Part shown: piece by piece, positions 44,222-52,443 of the stretch
Layout of the letters: each line of letters starts with the position of its first letter
Position numbering within the stretch: position 1 is the first letter of the stretch
Assembly: GCF_027622855.1 (NCBI RefSeq)
Contig: NZ_JAPZVR010000009.1
Coordinates: 109,865 to 173,864 of the forward strand
Reading direction: 5' to 3'
Length of the DNA stretch: 64,000 bases
Source: Glycomyces algeriensis
GTDB taxonomy: Bacteria > Actinomycetota > Actinomycetes > Mycobacteriales > Micromonosporaceae
Program-made: the position numbers and the translations under genes
The notes under the pieces: model-generated
Seen by the model: only the letters and a program-made list of their open reading frames with translations
What the model was told of the DNA's origin: nothing
Databases searched by the model: none

Positions 44222-45187
44222 TCAGGCGCGCTGCGCCCGGCCGAGGAGGACGGCGAAGCCGTCGAGGTGGCGGGCCAGCGCGTACTCGAACTGCGCGTCC
44301 AGGTCGCCGAAGGCGCCCGCCTGCGCCGCCGCGTGCAGCAGCGGGAACCGGCCGCCGTCGAGGAGTTCGGCGGCCCGCTCCCGCTGCGCCTGCAGCCAGC
44401 GGTCGAGGCTCACGCCGCTCTCCTGCTCGGCCTCGACCTCGTCCGCGACCGACAGGGCGGCCGAGTTGACGAGCGAGTGGAGCGCCATCGCCTCCTGGAC
44501 GCAGGTCCGCTGCGACAGCCCCAGGCCGGCGAGGACCCGCAGGGTCCACTCGGTGTAGGCGGCGAGACCGGGCACCATCAGCGGCCGGGTGAAGGAGATG
44601 GCGCGCGCCGCCCACAGGTGGCGGCGGTACAGCTCCCACTGGCGGCGCGCGATCAGCTCGAGCCCGGCGCGCCACCCGCCGGTGCCGGGTTCGGGGAGGT
44701 CGTCGGGGCCGACGATCTCCTCGACCATCTGGACCACCAGTTCCTCCTTGGTCGCCACGTGCCGGTAGAGCGACATCGGGCCGACGCCGAGCTCGGCGGC
44801 GAGCCGGCGCATGGTGACCGACTCCAGCCCTTCGCGGTCGGCGACGGCGACGGCGGTGCGCCGGATCCGCGCGGCGGTGAGCGGCGGCGGCAGCATGCCG
44901 CGCCGCCGCGCCGGCCTCGCACTGCCTTGCGGCGCATCGACTTCGACGGCACGCGGTGCCGTGCCCCGCTCACTGACGACCGTGCCGGCGCCGACCCGCG
45001 TGACGACCAGCCCTTCATCCCGCAAGGTCGCCATGACCCGGTTCGCCGTGGCGGCGGCGACGCCCCAGCGCTGGGCGATCTGCCGCACCGACGGCACCCG
45101 GTCGCCCGGACGCAGGTCACCGGCGGCGATGCCCGCGCGGATCTCGGCGGCGATCTGCCGGAACGGCGGTTCTTGCGGCGTCGACAT
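44222..45187 (-). CDS. GntR-TetR fusion transcriptional regulator
   Basis: 321 residues from ATG 45187, with GGAGGT at normal spacing; the longer frame is not used. Two DNA-binding domains are fused. Residues ~5-75 form a GntR winged helix (IRAGIAAGDLRPGDRVPSVR then QIAQRWGVAAATANRVMATL). Residues ~105-155 are a TetR helix-turn-helix (MRRLAAELGVGPMSLYRHVA), followed by a TetR C-terminal ligand domain to the end. Known in actinobacteria but uncommon. Direct repeats ACTAGTGCACT at 45237-45247 and 45257-45267 upstream of its start are likely operators. The next plus-strand gene encodes a GNAT protein. Confidence 0.85.
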   Translation of the reverse strand: MSTPQEPPFRQIAAEIRAGIAAGDLRPGDRVPSVRQIAQRWGVAAATANRVMATLRDEGLVVTRVGAGTVVSERGTAPRAVEVDAPQGSARPARRRGMLPPPLTAARIRRTAVAVADREGLESVTMRRLAAELGVGPMSLYRHVATKEELVVQMVEEIVGPDDLPEPGTGGWRAGLELIARRQWELYRRHLWAARAISFTRPLMVPGLAAYTEWTLRVLAGLGLSQRTCVQEAMALHSLVNSAALSVADEVEAEQESGVSLDRWLQAQRERAAELLDGGRFPLLHAAAQAGAFGDLDAQFEYALARHLDGFAVLLGRAQRA

Positions 45188-45236
45188 GGTGACCTCCGAG
45201 GCTGGGCGGACTCCCGGAACCATACCACCGAAGCGC

Positions 45237-45267
45237 ACTAGTGCACTTCAGTCTGAACTAGTGCACT
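45237..45267. promoter_or_regulatory. Tandem direct-repeat operator candidate (ACTAGTGCACT x2)
   Basis: Two exact 11-bp copies (45237-45247 and 45257-45267) start 20 bp apart, i.e. on the same DNA face, between the GntR-TetR and GNAT genes. Each contains the palindromes CACTAGTG and/or GTGCAC. A 12-bp palindrome CTTGCTAGCAAG follows at 45282-45293. Confidence 0.6.
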
Positions 45268-45307
45268 GATCACCAATTAGACTTGCTAGCAAGGCATCAC
45301 ACGTGAA

Positions 45308-45339
45308 TACGATGTACGCATGAACGTTGATACATCGTA
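45308..45339. promoter_or_regulatory. Inverted repeat spanning the GNAT start codon
   Basis: TACGATGTA (45308-45316) and TACATCGTA (45331-45339) are perfect complements with a 14-base spacer that includes ATG 45320. No ribosome binding site is obvious in front. It could be an operator for a repressor or an mRNA hairpin hiding the start. Confidence 0.5.
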
Positions 45340-45937
45340 CGCACTGATCCGCGCGGTCGACCGCTCAGCGCACGGCACGGTCCTCACCGCCCTCGCCTCC
45401 GCGTTCGACGCCGACCCGCTCGCCGCATGGCTCTTCCCCGAGCCCTCCGGCCGCGCCGCACTGCAGACCGGGTTCTACCGGTCGCTGCTCGACCACCCCG
45501 GCGCCGAGGGCCACCTGGCCGGCGACGACGCGGGCGCCGCGATCTGGCTGCACCTCCGCGCCGGCGAGCGGCTCCACGACGACCAGGCCGCCCCGCCGGA
45601 CCCTGACGCGCCGACCGCCCGGCTGCACGCCGTCGGCACCGCGCTCGCGGCCCGGCACCCCGTCGACGAACCGCACCTCTACCTGGCCGTCATGGGCGTC
45701 GCCCCCGACCGGCAGGGCCGCGGCATCGGCACGGCGCTCCTACGGCACCGCCTCGAACAGGCCGACCGCGACGGCATCGCCGCCTACCTCGAAGCCAGCT
45801 CACCGCGCAGCCGCGACCTCTACCGCAAGCACGGCTTCACCGACCTCGGCGCCCCCGTGCGGCTCGCCGACGCCCCGCCGCTCTACCCGATGCGGCGTCC
45901 CGCCACGACCTCGCCCGACCGATCCGACAACCGCTGA
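45320..45937 (+). CDS. GNAT-family N-acetyltransferase
   Basis: 205 residues from ATG 45320. The acetyl-CoA-binding motif A is LYLAVMGVAPDRQGRGIGTA, with Q/R-x-x-G-x-G. The C-terminal strand (LYRKHGFTDLG) completes the fold. Substrate unknown. The next gene begins 12 bp after the stop, so the two are probably cotranscribed. Confidence 0.85.
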   Translation: MNVDTSYALIRAVDRSAHGTVLTALASAFDADPLAAWLFPEPSGRAALQTGFYRSLLDHPGAEGHLAGDDAGAAIWLHLRAGERLHDDQAAPPDPDAPTARLHAVGTALAARHPVDEPHLYLAVMGVAPDRQGRGIGTALLRHRLEQADRDGIAAYLEASSPRSRDLYRKHGFTDLGAPVRLADAPPLYPMRRPATTSPDRSDNR

Positions 45938-45949
45938 AGGAGCACCACC

Positions 45950-46825
45950 ATGACCAGCAACTCCGCACCCACCCTCGTGTTCGTCCACGGCACCCACGTC
46001 TCCTCGTTCAGCTGGGTCGGCCTCACCCAGGAGCTGACCCTCCGCGGGTACCGCACCATCGCCGTCGACCTCCCCGGCCACGGCATCGACGGCTTCTACC
46101 CGCGCGCTTACCAAGCGCCGCAAGACCTCGCGGCGCTGGCGAAGGAGCCGTCCCCGCTCGCGGCCCTCACGCTGGACGACTACGCCGCGCACGTCGAGGA
46201 CGTGGTGCGCCGGGCGCGCCGCAACGGGCCGGTGGTCCTCGTGGGGGCCAGCCAGGGCGGCGTCACGCTCAGCCGGGTCGGCAATGCCGTGCCCGAGCTG
46301 CTCGACCACATCGTCTACATGGCCGCGTACTGCCCTGTGGACCTGCCGAGCATGGTGGCGTACCTCGCGACCCCCGAGAACGCGGGCAGCCTGGTCGACA
46401 AGGTCACCGCGGCGGTCGCCGGGGACCCGGCCGAGCTCGGGGTGGCCCGGGTCAACTGGCGCACCGCCGACCAGGACCTGCTCGACGGGATCCGCGAGTG
46501 CCTGGCCGCGAGGTTCACCGACGAGGAGCTGACCCGGACGCTCAACCTGTTCCAGCCGGACGAATCGGTCGCGATCCCGATGGCGGAGACCCGCGTCGAG
46601 GCGGACCGGTGGGGCCGGATCCCCCGCACCTACGTGCGGTTCACCGAGGACCGGCTGATCCCGCCGGCACTGCAGGACCGGTTCATCGCCGAGGCCGACC
46701 GCCTCACGCCGGGCAACCCGACCGAGGTCCACTCGGTCGCGGCACCGCATGTGGGCCCGTTCTACCTGCCCGAGATCGTCGAGATCCTCAGCGGTCTCGC
46801 GCGGCGCTCCGCGACCCGCCCCTGA
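45950..46825 (+). CDS. Alpha/beta hydrolase
   Basis: 291 residues, ATG 45950 with AAGGAG at 45937-45942. It has VFVHGTHVSSFSW (oxyanion hole HG), the nucleophile elbow VGASQGG with the serine, and a terminal His in EVHSVAAPHVGPFYLP. It resembles EstC/HNL-type plant-esterase-like hydrolases of actinobacteria. Probably in an operon with the GNAT gene. Substrate unknown. Confidence 0.8.
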   Translation: MTSNSAPTLVFVHGTHVSSFSWVGLTQELTLRGYRTIAVDLPGHGIDGFYPRAYQAPQDLAALAKEPSPLAALTLDDYAAHVEDVVRRARRNGPVVLVGASQGGVTLSRVGNAVPELLDHIVYMAAYCPVDLPSMVAYLATPENAGSLVDKVTAAVAGDPAELGVARVNWRTADQDLLDGIRECLAARFTDEELTRTLNLFQPDESVAIPMAETRVEADRWGRIPRTYVRFTEDRLIPPALQDRFIAEADRLTPGNPTEVHSVAAPHVGPFYLPEIVEILSGLARRSATRP

Positions 46826-46849
46826 CCGGCGGTCCGGACCAGATGCGGC

Positions 46850-47188
46850 TCAGTCGGAATGGCGGGCCACGGTGATGAGGACGACCGCGTCCTCGATCAC
46901 CTCGAGGTCGTAGTCGTCGTCCGCGGGGACGGGGAGGAGGTCGAAGGGGCCGCCGGTGGTGGACTCGCCGTCGGCGGTGAGGCGAACCCGGCCGCGGATG
47001 ACCAGGAAGGTCGTCTCGGCCGGGTTCGGGTTGTCGTCCAGGGCCGCACCGCGGTTCAGGGCGATGAGGGTCTGGCCGAGTATCCGTCCGCTGCCGCCGT
47101 GCACGGTCTTCCCGGCCCGGCCGGAGGGCGATGCCGCGGCGGCCCGCACGAGTTCCTCGACGACGGTTCCTTCTGCGTTGATCTGCAT
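46850..47188 (-). CDS. Small cupin-fold protein
   Basis: 112 residues. The pattern NPNPAETTFLVIRGRVRLTADGES then GPFDLLPVPADDDYDLEVIEDAVVL is cupin-like, though the first metal His is missing. It lies 62 bp after the sugar permease gene on the same strand and may read through or use its own promoter. Function unknown. Confidence 0.65.
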   Translation of the reverse strand: MQINAEGTVVEELVRAAAASPSGRAGKTVHGGSGRILGQTLIALNRGAALDDNPNPAETTFLVIRGRVRLTADGESTTGGPFDLLPVPADDDYDLEVIEDAVVLITVARHSD

Positions 47189-47250
47189 AGGCCGATGCTA
47201 AAGCGCTAGCACAGTTCACGTTGGCGTACGCGCAAATCGGTGGAACCCGG

Positions 47251-48195
47251 TCAGCCCTTGATGGCGCCGGTGATGACGGCCTTGGTGAAGTGCTTCTGGA
47301 TGAACGGGTACATGATCACGATCGGGATGATCGTGCAGACCACGGCGGCCATCTTGAGCGAGGCCGCCGGGGCGTTCTCCATCCCGGACGAGATCGCGGC
47401 CGCGGCGGCCGCGTCCTGGCCCGCGGGCCCGGTCGAGGCGATGAGCCACTGCTGGATGAGCACCTGGATGGGCTTGGTCTCCAGCCCCGGGGTGTAGAGC
47501 ACCGCGAGGAAGTACGTGTTCCAGTAGCCGACCGCGTAGAACAGCCCGATGACCGCGAGGATCGCCTTCGACATCGGCAGCACCACCTTGAAGAGGGTGC
47601 GGAACTCGCCGGCGCCGTCGATCTTCGCGGCGTCGATGAGCTCCCCGGGGACGCTCGTCATGAAGAAGGTGCGCAGCACGATGAGGTTCCACGCGGAGAA
47701 GCACACCGGCAGGATGAGCGCCCACATGTCGTTGAGCAGGCCCAGGTCCTGGACGACCAGGTACGACGGGTACATGCCGGGGGCGAACAGGAGGGTGACG
47801 AGGATGGCGGTCAGCATCTTGCGGTGCCACACCGAGCCGGGCCGCGACAGCCCGTAGGCCGCGCCCACGGTGAGCACCAGGCTGATGGCGGTGCCCACGG
47901 CGGTGAGCATGAGCGTGAACAGCAGCGACTTCGTGACCGCGCCGCCGGAGAGGATCTCGCGGTAGGCCTGGAGGCTGATGTCGGTGGGCAGGAAGATCAT
48001 GTCGCCGCCGGAGCGGACCAGGGCGTCCTCGGTGGCGAGGCTCGTCGCGAGCACCGCCCACAGTGGAACGATGATCGCGGCGGCGTAGACGAGCAGGAAC
48101 AGCGCCTTGACGGACTTGCCGAGGAACGACGGCTCCTCGTCCCAGGCGGGGCGCTGGTCGCGGCGGCGGGAGCGGGTGGCGGTGAGGGTGCTCAT
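47251..48195 (-). CDS. Carbohydrate ABC transporter permease (CUT1, LplC/YtcP-like)
   Basis: 314 residues from ATG 48195, overlapping the preceding stop as ATGA. Six membrane helices and the permease EAA-loop (ELIDAAKIDGAGEFRTLFKVVLP) that docks on the ATPase. It resembles YtcP/LplC of Gram-positive bacteria. Third gene of the importer operon (50958 to 47251). No ATP-binding subunit is encoded in the operon, so a shared MsiK/MsmK-type ATPase is expected. Confidence 0.9.
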   Translation of the reverse strand: MSTLTATRSRRRDQRPAWDEEPSFLGKSVKALFLLVYAAAIIVPLWAVLATSLATEDALVRSGGDMIFLPTDISLQAYREILSGGAVTKSLLFTLMLTAVGTAISLVLTVGAAYGLSRPGSVWHRKMLTAILVTLLFAPGMYPSYLVVQDLGLLNDMWALILPVCFSAWNLIVLRTFFMTSVPGELIDAAKIDGAGEFRTLFKVVLPMSKAILAVIGLFYAVGYWNTYFLAVLYTPGLETKPIQVLIQQWLIASTGPAGQDAAAAAAISSGMENAPAASLKMAAVVCTIIPIVIMYPFIQKHFTKAVITGAIKG

Positions 48196-49175
48196 GACTT
48201 CTGGTAGATCCCTTGCTCTCCGAGGCGGTGGGCGATGTTGTTGGCGGCGAGGATGAGCAGGAGCCCGATGACGCCCTTGAACAGGCCCGCCGCGGTGCCG
48301 AGGGATTCGCCGTTCGCCGACAGGATCGTCCGGTAGTAGACGAACGTGTCGAGCACTTCCGAAGCGCCCCAGCCGACTGACGCGCGCTGCAGCTGGTACT
48401 GCTCGAAGCCGACCGAGAGGATGCTGCCGAGCTGGAGGATGAGCAGCAGGACGATGACGGGCCGGATGCTCGGCAGCGTGATGTGCCACAGCCGCTTCCA
48501 GCGGTTCGCGCCGTCCACGGCGGCCGCCTCGTACAGCGCGGGGTTGATCGACGCGAGGGCCGCGAGGAAGATGATCATGCCCCAGCCGGCGTCCTTCCAC
48601 GTCCACTGCAGCCACGCCAGGAACATGAAGCTGTCCGGGTCGCGCATGATGTCGAGCCGGTCCCCGCCCATGCCGACCAGCCAGCGGCTGAACAGGCCGT
48701 CCTGGCCGAGCACCTGGGTGAAGACCGAGACGACCAGCACCCACGAGAAGAAGTACGGCAGGTACACGATGGACTGGAACGTGCTGCGCAGCTTCGTGGA
48801 GATCACGCTGTGCATGAGCAGCGCGAGCCCGATCGAGGTCGGGAACACGAACAGCAGCTGCGCGAACGCGAACTGCAGGGTGTTGAGCAGCGCGTCGACG
48901 AAGTAAGGGTCCTCGAAGAGGATCTGGAAGTGCGTGAACCCGACGATCGGGTTCTCCCACAGCGACCGGTACGGGCTGTAGTCCATGAACGCGATGACGC
49001 TGTACGCCGAAGGGGCGTAGAAGAAGACCGCGAGCTGCGCCAGCGCGGGCACGGTGAGGACGACCAGCGGCCAGTCCAGTCGCAGCCGGTGGCGCAAAGG
49101 CTTGCGCCGGGGCGCGGTCGCGCGGGTCTTCGGTGGCGCGGCGGTCGGCGCCGCCGGTTCTGCTGTCACTGCCAT
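48192..49175 (-). CDS. Carbohydrate ABC transporter permease (CUT1, LplB/YteP-like)
   Basis: 327 residues from ATG 49175; an Ala/Pro/Arg-rich N-terminus is followed by six membrane helices. The EAA loop is LYEAAAVDGANRWKRLWHIT. The LplB/YteP group works with large (over 500 residues) lipoprotein binding proteins, as here. It lies 82 bp after the binding-protein gene and is coupled to the second permease by an ATGA overlap. Confidence 0.9.
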   Translation of the reverse strand: MAVTAEPAAPTAAPPKTRATAPRRKPLRHRLRLDWPLVVLTVPALAQLAVFFYAPSAYSVIAFMDYSPYRSLWENPIVGFTHFQILFEDPYFVDALLNTLQFAFAQLLFVFPTSIGLALLMHSVISTKLRSTFQSIVYLPYFFSWVLVVSVFTQVLGQDGLFSRWLVGMGGDRLDIMRDPDSFMFLAWLQWTWKDAGWGMIIFLAALASINPALYEAAAVDGANRWKRLWHITLPSIRPVIVLLLILQLGSILSVGFEQYQLQRASVGWGASEVLDTFVYYRTILSANGESLGTAAGLFKGVIGLLLILAANNIAHRLGEQGIYQKS

Positions 49176-49257
49176 GTCGCTCTCGTCGTCTCCGAAGGGA
49201 TCGTGGGGGGCTGTCCACAATGGGGGTGCGGGCGGTGCCGTGCCGCCCGCGCCGCCG

Positions 49258-50958
49258 TCACTCGCCGTGGAGCTGCTTGTAGGCCTTCTCGTAGAACTCG
49301 CGGGCCTCGTCGCCGCCTTCGGACTTCCAGGTCGCGACGGCACCGTCGAGCTCGCTGAGTTCGGCGCGGCCGTAGATGATGTCGTTGACCTTCTCGTCGA
49401 AGACCGAGCCGGCGTTGGTGCCGGACTCGGGGCTGGTCAGGCGCAGCCCCGCGAACGGGTTCGTGTCCAGGTACGGGAGGATCGCCTCGTCGAACGCGAA
49501 CCGGGCCTCGATGACGTCGGCGGGGCCCTCGAGCAGGTACTCGGTGGTGCCGCTCATCGCGGTGTAGGACAGGGAGTCCTGGAAGCCGCGGACCCCGGCC
49601 TCGGTCAGCGCGGGGCGGCCGTCGGCGTCGTACTCGAACTGCTGCCCCTCGAAGCCGAACTGGACGGTCTCGTACTCCTTGGTGCCGTAGGGCGCAGCCA
49701 CGTAGTTCGAGACGTCGAGCAGCTCGGCGATCGCGTCCTCGCCGAGGTCCTTGCGGAAGAACAGCCAGCCGCCCACGCCCCACGCGGAGTGGTACATCGG
49801 CTCGCGCCCTTGGAAGGTGAGCGCGCCGACCGGGCCGAGCTCGAACGCGGGGTTCTCGCCGGTGGCCCGCACCTCCTGCGTCATCTGCCACCAGCGGCTC
49901 CAGCCGTCCTGGTCGAACAGGATCTCGCCGGTCCGGTGGAGGGTCTTGCCGTCGAAGTCGGCGCTGCCCACGCTGGGGTGGCGCAGCTTCTCGTCGGTCA
50001 GGGTGCGCTGGAACTCGACCCACTCCTTGAACTCGGAGCGCTCGTAGTTGTGGACCAGGCCCGAGCCGTCCCACAGCCAGCCGGTGGCCTCGAGCCGGAA
50101 CCAGGCCTTGGAGATGTAGTCGGTGCCGCCGATGGCCCAGCGGCCAGCCTTGTCGTCGGACCAGGCACGGGCGGTCTCGAGCAGTTCCTCCACAGTGGTC
50201 GGCACGGCGAAGCCGCCTTCCGCCAAGAGGTCCGCGCGGTGGAAGAACGCGTTGGACGGCCCGCCGAGCAGGCCCCACGGCACGCCGTAGATCCCGGCGG
50301 AGCCCACCGGGTCCTCGGGGTCGGAGGACCAGACCGAGTCGGCCCAGGCGTTGTCGCCGCGGCCGGCCAGCAGCGGCCAGCGCTCGGCGATGTCGCCCGA
50401 TACGATGTCGGAGATGTCGGCGAACCGGTTGACGACGGTCTCGTTGAAGCCCGCGTGCGAGTTGGTCATCCACCCGAACATGAAGATCGCGTCGCCGAAC
50501 TCCTCGGCCTGGATCCACTGGGTCGACGCCTCGGCGAACGCCTCGCCGTCGCTCTGCACGAACTCGATCTTCGTGCCGCCGGTGGCCTCCTGCATCGCCA
50601 GGAGGTACGGGTCGTCCTTCGCCAGCGCCGGACCCCAGTTGGGGACGTAGACCTGGTAGGACCCGGAGTTGCTCGGCGGGTTCGCGATCGCCTTCGCGGG
50701 CGGGTTCGGGTACGCGAGGTAGCCGCTGGGGTGGTTCGGCGGCTCGCCGACGAGGTCGGGCTCGATCGGGAGCGGCCACTCCTTGTACGTGGGCAGGATG
50801 TCGAGCGTCTGGTCGACCTCCTGCACGTTGCCCTCGCCGCCGCTGACCTCGGCGCACGCGGACAGCAGGGGGAATCCGGCGGCGCCGGCGGTGCCGATGC
50901 CGGCCGCCTTGAGCAGGGAGCGGCGGCGGAACAATGAACCGTCTGAGGGAGTAGGCAT
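49258..50958 (-). CDS. ABC transporter solute-binding lipoprotein (LplA/YtcQ-like)
   Basis: 566 residues from ATG 50958 (GAGGA upstream). The signal combines a twin-arginine-like RRRSLLKAAG with a lipobox LLSAC, i.e. a lipid-anchored binding protein. The size and the layout (YKEWPLPIEPDLVGEPP near the start; GIYGVPWGLLGGPSNAFFHR centrally) match the LplA/YtcQ group that binds complex oligosaccharides or glycosides. First gene of the importer operon, whose promoter carries the ROK-regulon motif at 51069-51086. The ligand is unknown; alpha- and beta-galactosidase genes nearby make a galactoside likely. Confidence 0.9.
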   Translation of the reverse strand: MPTPSDGSLFRRRSLLKAAGIGTAGAAGFPLLSACAEVSGGEGNVQEVDQTLDILPTYKEWPLPIEPDLVGEPPNHPSGYLAYPNPPAKAIANPPSNSGSYQVYVPNWGPALAKDDPYLLAMQEATGGTKIEFVQSDGEAFAEASTQWIQAEEFGDAIFMFGWMTNSHAGFNETVVNRFADISDIVSGDIAERWPLLAGRGDNAWADSVWSSDPEDPVGSAGIYGVPWGLLGGPSNAFFHRADLLAEGGFAVPTTVEELLETARAWSDDKAGRWAIGGTDYISKAWFRLEATGWLWDGSGLVHNYERSEFKEWVEFQRTLTDEKLRHPSVGSADFDGKTLHRTGEILFDQDGWSRWWQMTQEVRATGENPAFELGPVGALTFQGREPMYHSAWGVGGWLFFRKDLGEDAIAELLDVSNYVAAPYGTKEYETVQFGFEGQQFEYDADGRPALTEAGVRGFQDSLSYTAMSGTTEYLLEGPADVIEARFAFDEAILPYLDTNPFAGLRLTSPESGTNAGSVFDEKVNDIIYGRAELSELDGAVATWKSEGGDEAREFYEKAYKQLHGE

Positions 50959-51048
50959 GTCGTCCTCGTCCTTGAGCTGGGGATGCGGATGCGCCCGGAC
51001 CGGCCACGCCAAGATCGATGCATTTGGATGGCCCGCCTGGTGCGCAGT

Positions 51049-51086
51049 ACGGTACCCAGCCCGCAATACTTTGTCAACTGATGAAA
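51049..51086 (-). promoter_or_regulatory. Promoter and shared operator of the importer operon
   Basis: On the minus strand TTTCATCAGTTGACAAAG (51086-51069) includes the -35 TTGACA, and TACCGT (complement of 51049-51054) is a -10-like hexamer at exactly 17 bp. The same 18-bp element occurs before the GH36 and GH59 genes. Confidence 0.8.
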
Positions 51087-51145
51087 TCAAGTTGGCGAAC
51101 TAATCGGGCGGTTATCGCCTAAATTGCGGACGTATTGGTAATTAC

Positions 51146-51170
51146 GCCTACCCGGTTCCACTAGGTAGGC
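51146..51170. promoter_or_regulatory. Inverted repeat before the ROK gene
   Basis: GCCTACC (51146-51152) and GGTAGGC (51164-51170) are perfect complements 29 bp upstream of the ROK start. It may be an operator or a leader hairpin. It is unlike the 18-bp motif of the three regulated promoters, so any self-control would use a different sequence. Confidence 0.45.
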
Positions 51171-51198
51171 TTCACTCGAAACAAAGCGAGGAGCTGCA

Positions 51199-52359
51199 AT
51201 GACGAGTCCAACCGCCTTCGGCAACGCCGAGCCCGAGCCGTGGCCGGCGCTGGGCGGCGTCGAACGCCAGGCCCTGCGCGAGCTGCTCATCCACGGCCCG
51301 AAGTCCCGCGCCGAGATCGCACGCCAGCTCGGCATGTCGCGGGCGAGCCTCACCCGCGTCACCCGCACCCTCGTCGACCACGGCTTCGTCGCCGAAGGCG
51401 CCTCGGAACTGCGCGGCGCCACCGGCCGGCCCAGTGAACTCCTCCACGTCCGCCCCGAAGCCCGCAGCTTCCTCGGCGTCAAACTCACCGCCGAAGCCCT
51501 GTTCGCCGTGGTCACCGACCTCACCGCCAACGTCCTCACCGCCCACGACGAACCCCTGCGCTCCAAAGCCGTCGACGACGTCGTCGCCCAGATCGGCGAA
51601 GTCCACGACCGCCTCAAAGCCGCCCACCCGGACATCACGGCCGCCGGCATCGCCCTCCCCGGCGACGTCACCGAAAACGAAGGCCGCCAGGTCGTCGCCC
51701 AGTCCGTCTTCCTCGGCTGGCAGCAGGTCGAACTCGCCGGCCTCGTCAGCGACCGCCTCGGCATCCCCGTCGCCACCGAGAACGACGTGCGCTCCCTGAC
51801 CGCCGCCGAGCACTGGTTCGGCGTAGGCGCCGGATTCGACTCCATGGCGCTCCTGACCGTGGGCGCCGGCGTCGGCCTCGGCCTGGTCGTGGACGGCAAG
51901 GTCGTCACCGGCGCGCACGGCAAGAGCGCCCGGATCGACCACCAGCTCGTCGACTCCAACGGCCCCAAATGCGGGCAGGGGCACCGCGGCTGCGTCAGCA
52001 GCTACCTGCCCAACGGCTCGATCGTCGCCTCACTGCGCACCCCCGGACTCGACTACGACGCCGTCGTGGCGCTGGCCCGGGGCCGCGACCACGCGGCGAT
52101 GGCGGCCTTCGGCGACGCCGGCCGCGCGCTCGGTGTGCTGGTAGCGACCGTGGCCAACACGATGGACCCCGAGAAGATCGTGATCACCGGCGACGGCATC
52201 GCGGTCACCGAGATCGCCCGGAACGAGATCGCCTCCGCGATCGAGGCCCACCGCCACCCCTACGGCGCCCCGATCACCTTCGACATCCAGCCGTTCGAGT
52301 TCGGGGAGTGGGCCCGCGCCGGGGCGGTCCTGGCGATCCGCTCCTGCCTCCGGTTCTGA
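51199..52359 (+). CDS. ROK-family transcriptional repressor
   Basis: 386 residues from ATG 51199 (GAGGAG upstream). Residues ~20-75 are a MarR-like winged helix (SRAEIARQLGMSRASLTRVT). The ROK sugar-binding domain follows, with AGIALPGDVT, LTVGAGVGLGLVVDG and the ROK metal-binding cluster CGQGHRGCVSSYL (GHxGC with the third Cys replaced by a shifted pattern). ROK repressors of the XylR/NagC type bind sugars or sugar phosphates. It is divergent from the importer operon and just upstream of the GH36 gene, so it is the prime candidate to bind the shared 18-bp element. Confidence 0.9.
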   Translation: MTSPTAFGNAEPEPWPALGGVERQALRELLIHGPKSRAEIARQLGMSRASLTRVTRTLVDHGFVAEGASELRGATGRPSELLHVRPEARSFLGVKLTAEALFAVVTDLTANVLTAHDEPLRSKAVDDVVAQIGEVHDRLKAAHPDITAAGIALPGDVTENEGRQVVAQSVFLGWQQVELAGLVSDRLGIPVATENDVRSLTAAEHWFGVGAGFDSMALLTVGAGVGLGLVVDGKVVTGAHGKSARIDHQLVDSNGPKCGQGHRGCVSSYLPNGSIVASLRTPGLDYDAVVALARGRDHAAMAAFGDAGRALGVLVATVANTMDPEKIVITGDGIAVTEIARNEIASAIEAHRHPYGAPITFDIQPFEFGEWARAGAVLAIRSCLRF

Positions 52360-52370
52360 GACTACTTTAG

Positions 52371-52408
52371 TTTCGTCGATTGACAAAGAAACTTCCCGTG
52401 CCCATACT
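52371..52408 (+). promoter_or_regulatory. Promoter and shared operator of the GH36 gene
   Basis: TTTCGTCGATTGACAAAG (52371-52388) includes -35 TTGACA (52380-52385), and CATACT (52403-52408) is the -10 at 17-bp spacing. It begins 12 bp after the ROK stop, so GH36 need not depend on read-through. Confidence 0.85.
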
Positions 52409-52443
52409 TGGGCGTCCGCTGCAGTCGTCTCCGAGAGGCCCGC

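Noticed and set aside
47251-49218. A fused 655-residue permease
   Set aside because: The N-terminal half of that frame is out of phase with the real first permease; two permease genes with an ATGA overlap explain the region.
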